Assembly (NCBI GenBank): GCA_017506865.1
Contig: JAFCMP010000135.1
Span: forward strand, 1,178,001 to 1,242,000
DNA: 64,000 nt
Direction: 5' to 3'
DNA from: Tribonema minus
Taxonomy: Eukaryota > Sar > Xanthophyceae > Tribonematales > Tribonemataceae
Shown here: positions 60,001 to 64,000 of the stretch, in pieces
How the letters are laid out: each line of letters opens with the position of its first letter
How positions within the stretch are numbered: the first letter of the stretch is position 1
Notes under the pieces: model-generated
Seen by the model: the letters and a program-made list of their open reading frames with translations, nothing else
What the model was told of the DNA's origin: nothing
Databases searched by the model: none
Translations under genes and position numbers: made by a program

Positions 60001-63000
60001 TGCATCAGCAGAGTACAGAGGCGTGAGCACTCAACAGATAGCCGGCCTGAGCATAGCTGTGATGACGGCACCGAGGACTGACAACCTGCAACCTACCTAC
60101 TGTTGCTCAGGGGCTGCATCACTGCGTAGCATGAGTTGCTCTGCGTGTAGCGGCATCACGCTTTTGCTGACGTGATGGTGTGCTTCACGTCATGTGATGA
60201 TGTTCAGTACGGTCAATGTCGGTCACAAACACAAAGCAACAGCTGAGACATCTGACACCCTGGGTTCTGCTGTTCACACCACTCGTCTATCCAAGGTAGC
60301 TTGTGTAGGCGATGGTGTTGAATGATCAGTGCCATTGCTGTCTCTGCTTGCTCTGCTTCACCAGGGATTTGGCGGGGGTGACAAGTCTGTTGGTGTCAAG
60401 AAGGTGTGTGCCGCAGTAACTTGAAGTTATCAAGTGTGCAAAGACTGCTCATGATTGCAAGTATGCCTCACTGTCGGCAGCGGTACGGCTACCAGAATTG
60501 CACGTCGACACTACATACCAGAAGTCAAGGTCGAAGCATCATGTTGTTGAAGTTCCTCCAATGATTCATGATGGGCGTCACTGGATGGTACGAGCGAAGC
60601 ATGTCAAGCCATTTGCTCGCTAGTCCCACTGCATGGACTGTTTACAAACTAGTGGCATGCTTATTGCACGCGGCCAATCATGGATGTGGAATCGGTCCCT
60701 TGCACTCGTGCAGTGTCATACGCAACACACTTGCTAACATTGACAAAGTACAGACCCTCTCAAAAAGTTACACCTGACTGACACAAACTCACAACCACTT
60801 ACGAACTGTGTGTTGTTTTTTTCCCGATCTTGACGTCGCAGGACCCTGATGCCATGGACACAGACGAGGGGGCGCCGCGTGCGCAGAGAAGTGGCAGCCT
60901 TACCACCAAGGGTGAAGAGGGAGACGAGGAAAAGAAACTGCCGTATGAGAACACGTTCAAGAGGACCACGCTCGTGGACGATGCTCTCGCATACGTGCTG
61001 CACGCACCGGTCAAGGTGAGCTACATAGCTGTCACCGTGTTCACGGATGAGCCACGTGGTGAATTATGTACATGCAAGAGGTTGTGGTTACTGGGGGAGG
61101 GGCGCGGAAGGAAGCGGCAATAGGAAGCCATGTGCTGAGGCCTGAGCCATGTGCAAGAGACACATGCTTTTAGACAAAGTTGTTGCCTGCATGCACCGCA
61201 CGCGATTGGTCAAGCATAGGCCATGTGACAGTTATAATTGCAGCACGTGGGTTACCATCTGTGCATGGGGTTAGGGCAAGGGACGGGCGAAGCCGGTTTT
61301 TTGTTTGCGCCTGAGGAGGTGGCATGTGAAGATGGAGCCAGCAATAAATAGGCCATGTACTGCTGCAGTACGTCAAGTGTACTGCAGTTTTCGAACATGG
61401 TTTCCAAGGACAGTGGATCAGTGAGTAAGTGTGGGGTCAACCCGAGACCAGAGAGAGAAAGAAAGAGCTGGTGCACACATGTACACACGCAATGCAAGGG
61501 TCTCTGGTCAGCGATGAACGTACAGTGGCAGTGCGGCATTTGTTAGGTGTGCGTGTCATGGCGCGCTTCTCATGTGGCACTGCACGTCATAGCAATGCCC
61601 CATGCACCAATGTTCCGCTTCATCTATGAATCAACTACTTCAAAATATGCTCCTCCGGGCCATGTGCTCAAGCAAGTAGCCGTTTCAGACCACTGAGAAG
61701 GGTCCCCAGGTTTTGACTCACCATCATCTGCAACTTCAAACTTGCCGCTGTGACGCGCAGTGGCTGGAGGCAAAGCGGCGCAAGGGCACGCCCTTTGAGA
61801 GCTTCTCTCTGGCATCGCCCGCGCTGTACCGCTGGCAGTGCTGGGCGTCACTGGAGGATGACCCTGCGGTGTCAGACGTTGACTACGAATCTGGTGAGCT
61901 GCTGTAGTGGCAGGCGCACTCTTGGCCTGTTTCCCTCTTTGAGATGTGTGAGCGCCTTGATGTTGAGGACCTCGAATGTGACTTGCCAACATGTGCGTCA
62001 GCTCATGTTGGCATGAGCTCACGTACGTGCATGCATGCGCACACATACCTCTGCTTATGGGGGGTAATGGCAGGGTCGCGTCGGCAACAAGTGTGCCTCT
62101 GCATCATGCGCTGCAACTATTCAGTGCCCACAGGCACTTGACTCAGCAGCGTCGGCGCGAATTTTCAGCACCCTAGCCCTTGATGCGTTCCGCGTTGATA
62201 GGCCTCCTCACCTGATGTATGTTACTGCTCACCCTTGCGCTCACCGATGCAATTCGAGCATCTGTACTTAAGGCGGCCTTCACTGTCAGCTAGCAAGTAT
62301 ACCTGTACTTCATCGCTTTTTCGGATATCTTGAACACATGCAAGTATTCTGGACAAGAAGTTGTATCATTCACAAAATGCACACCAACGGCAGCCATGTG
62401 CCTTTGTACCATGACATAACGTCTCAACAGTACGCCTGCGGTTCTGCAGTGCCCATGTCTACATGTTTGCAACTGCTGACGGCTGACATCTGGAACTCAG
62501 CAACGCAGCAATTCTTGGTGCCGCTTCTTCCTTTTTTTCCTGATGTATGCATCCTGGCAGGCGTGGGCTCAAAGCGCAAGGGCATGCGGCCAACCTTGGT
62601 GAGTGCCATTATCACACGCTTTGACAAGCACTGTTCTGGGTTGCTCCTGGCCTTCGCAAGCGCTGAAATGCGCGTCGCACCGCTGTTTATTGCCTTGCTG
62701 TCGCCGTCACGTGTCAAGTCGCAATTTAAGCGTGCCAGGTGTTCAAATTGTTTCTTGCCACCTTCGCTGAAATTCGATGCATCGGCAAAGCTTTGTACAG
62801 GCGCTCTACATAGTCGCAAATGTCACTGTCCATCTTCCTTAGCATACCTCTACAAGCACCTCGGCAGGTGGACTCACATGTCCGCGATTGGCCTCCTCTC
62901 ACTTCGCCCCCCTTCGTCGCTCACGTGCGCAGATGACCGGCACAAGCACCAGCAAACCGGCGCAGCCGCTGCGCAAGCGCTCCACCAAGAGCCCCATCCC

Positions 63001-63571
63001 CGGGGACGCCCATCCGCTGGACGCGCCCCACCCCCCCCCCAACCCCCCGCGCCCGCAACAGCAGCAGCAGCAGCAGCAGCGGCCGCAGCAGCCCCTACCA
63101 TCGTCGCTCCAGGAATTCGCCACCAAGACGTGGCAGCGCAGCGGCGGCGGCGGCGGCGGCGGCGGTGATAGCTTGCCGGGCCACGCAGCGGCGCCCGCGC
63201 AACGGCCGCCGTCCGGGCTGCCGCTTCAGCAGCCGGCGCCCGCACCGCAGCAGCAGCAGCAGCAGCAGCGCAGCCCCATGGGCCTCGTCGCAGCCATGAT
63301 AGGCGGTCCGCCGCCGGCGGGGATGCAGCCGTGGCGTGGCAGCGGCCCTCCCCCAATGTCGACTCCTGTTGGGGGGATGGCACTGGGGAGCCCCCCGGGG
63401 CCGCATGCGGGGCTGCTGCCGCCGTCGGTGCAGCGCATGGTGCCGCTGCTGCCGCCGCCGCCGCAGCCGCGCGCATTTCCTCCCGGTACGACTGGTAGTG
63501 CAGCGTCGCATGTTGGTCAGGGAGGGTCAGACAGGCTGACCTTGATGCTGTCGAACTCAAGTGAAAAGTAG
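51025..63571 (+). CDS. Nuclear-type protein with two KOW/Tudor-like modules and a Cys4 motif, 17 exons
   Basis: Exons: 51025-51157, 51354-51524, 52490-52662, 53942-54265, 54886-55000, 55489-55771, 56038-56231 (or from 56020), 56920-57129, 57536-57701, 58260-58377, 58929-58991, 59343-59468, 60365-60403, 60842-61015, 61761-61893, 62561-62598, 62933-63571. All phases fit (about 1032 aa). Module 1, at 28-92, has GFSVKVLKTEN then GVIQDVPQHPNTWYKVQV. Module 2, at 245-303, has FVKILAGKLKGKVGKVLRSG then NGWVNLMTQ. Both look like KOW/Tudor SH3 barrels. Long acidic, Gly- and Ala-rich linkers follow (SDDDDDES, MEEDADD), then C642-x2-C645-x10-C656-x4-C661, a basic KRRKG patch, an NLS-like GSKRKGM, and a Gln/Pro-rich end. 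A chromatin or transcription role is inferred. The family is not recognised. A donor-like CCCG|gtacga at 63484 means the 3' end may continue. Confidence 0.7.
52615..53025. repeat. Tandem copies of KOW-protein exon 3 donor junction
   Basis: The exon end GCCGCCAGAGAG with gtatgt (edge 52662) recurs with edges at 52783, 52893 and 53013, preceded each time by GACGCCGCCAAGCGCCCCATG-like bases. The first two copies keep gtatgt and the third has decayed to gcatgt. Spacing is 110-121 bp. All lie in intron 3. Confidence 0.9.
53035..53225. repeat. Intronic 64-bp tandem repeat
   Basis: Three copies of TTATGGAGACTGCTTTGTG plus ACATGGTACTGAGG and a G-run follow directly on the junction repeats. The same ACATGGTACTGAGGTAGGG word also lies inside those repeats (about 52823), so this array grew from the same unit. 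Confidence 0.85.
56690..56990. repeat. Tandem duplication across KOW-protein exon 8 acceptor
   Basis: GTCACATGATGTCCTTGCG and the next 85 bp, including the acceptor CCGCGCAG and exon start GCGCCGCGCGCAGC, occur at 56692 and again at 56877 (185-bp period). The upstream copy diverges after about 85 bp and reaches a stop, so it behaves as a pseudo-exon. Confidence 0.85.
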
Positions 63572-64000
63572 ATAGAATCGATAGGTGTACCCCTGGGCAA
63601 GTTGTCACGCACTTCCTTGTCCATGTTCAATGACATTTTTCGATCTCTTCATTCACAACGATGCTGCAACTCTGGGCTTTGCGTGGGTGCAGCAATGATC
63701 CCAGCTGCGAAAACGGTATACGTAAGAGTCCTGTACCTGTCACAGGGAAAGCCATGGGTCATCATATAGCTGCCAGTGGGCACAAGCCATAGTGTCTATA
63801 TCCTCGCGAACGGTACACGCAGGTTGCCGCATTGCCAGTTGCCGCCAATGCTGGTGAGTACAAGCGGGTAGCCGCAGTTGCAGTCGTATGTGCTGGCAGT
63901 AACACACCATGCGCCAGTCTGCTCGTGTGACAATGGGCCTCATGATATGAGGCAGGTCCATGAGCAAGACTGCATAACCCCTGGTGCATCACGAATTGTT
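63572..64000. other. 3' flank, no gene assigned
   Basis: Nothing firm is seen. A possible acceptor (gggtgcag, near 63692) with a short open stretch before gtaag (63723) could be a further exon if the upstream gene continues past 63484. Confidence 0.3.

Noticed and set aside
62338-63168. 276-aa plus ORF
   Set aside because: It crosses intron 16 and reads exon 17 in the wrong frame. Only exons 16 and 17 fit the neighbouring phases.
1-64000. tRNA, rRNA, CRISPR, bacterial operon or prophage features
   Set aside because: No B-box-like GGTTCGANTCC, rRNA core, regularly spaced repeat-spacer array or phage gene was noticed by eye. A covariance-model scan was not possible.

Overview
The window is nuclear DNA from an intron-rich, protist-like eukaryote. 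Spliceosomal introns (GT-AG, two GC-AG) fill about 80% of every large gene. There are histone genes, short TTAGGG-type telomere-like tracts, and exons GC-richer than introns. A secreted laminarinase-type GH16-CBM6 enzyme, an ENO4-like enolase (a family tied to flagella in animals) and stramenopile/haptophyte-like histone sequences suggest a flagellated alga or relative. That placement is inference from residue patterns; I could not search a database. No operon, CRISPR, tRNA or rRNA signal was seen.

Layout, left to right. 507-2865 (+): small protein with two WW domains. 4043-5460: almost perfect 518-bp inverted repeat around a 382-bp loop. 6653-16016 (-): GH16 glucanase with signal peptide, CBM6 module and an N/Q/S/T hexapeptide tail (12 exons, 615 aa). 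16566-27951 (-): ENO4-type enolase with a DPY30/RIIa-like N-terminus and lost catalytic residues (12 exons, 539 aa). 28840-30920 (-): one Ala-rich hypothetical ORF and two orphan exon candidates. 31773-32894 (-) and 33422-33778 (+): divergent histone H2A (two introns) and H2B pair. 36306-50679 (-): DIS3L2-type 3'-5' exoribonuclease (18 exons, 1338 aa) with intact RNB active-site aspartates. 51025-63571 (+): head-to-head with DIS3L2, a 17-exon nuclear-type protein (about 1032 aa) with two KOW/Tudor-like modules and a putative Cys4 zinc site.

The exon models were built by hand. For the four big genes every exon phase joins in frame to a stop, which is the main support for them. The genes look like unrelated housekeeping or secreted functions, with no pathway cluster. 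The two head-to-head pairs (H2A/H2B and DIS3L2/KOW protein) probably share bidirectional promoters.

The most unusual signal is architectural. At seven or more exon-intron junctions in three different genes, the junction itself (exon end plus donor, or acceptor plus exon start) is tandemly duplicated into the adjoining intron, with decaying copies at about 75-185 bp spacing. This resembles splice-site-spanning tandem duplication caught in many stages, a proposed route to intron growth, intron gain or alternative splicing. It comes with homopolymeric C tracts before acceptors, an extended donor GTGAGCRCTG, and an intron-wide ACTTGAAGT/GAAGTT vocabulary.
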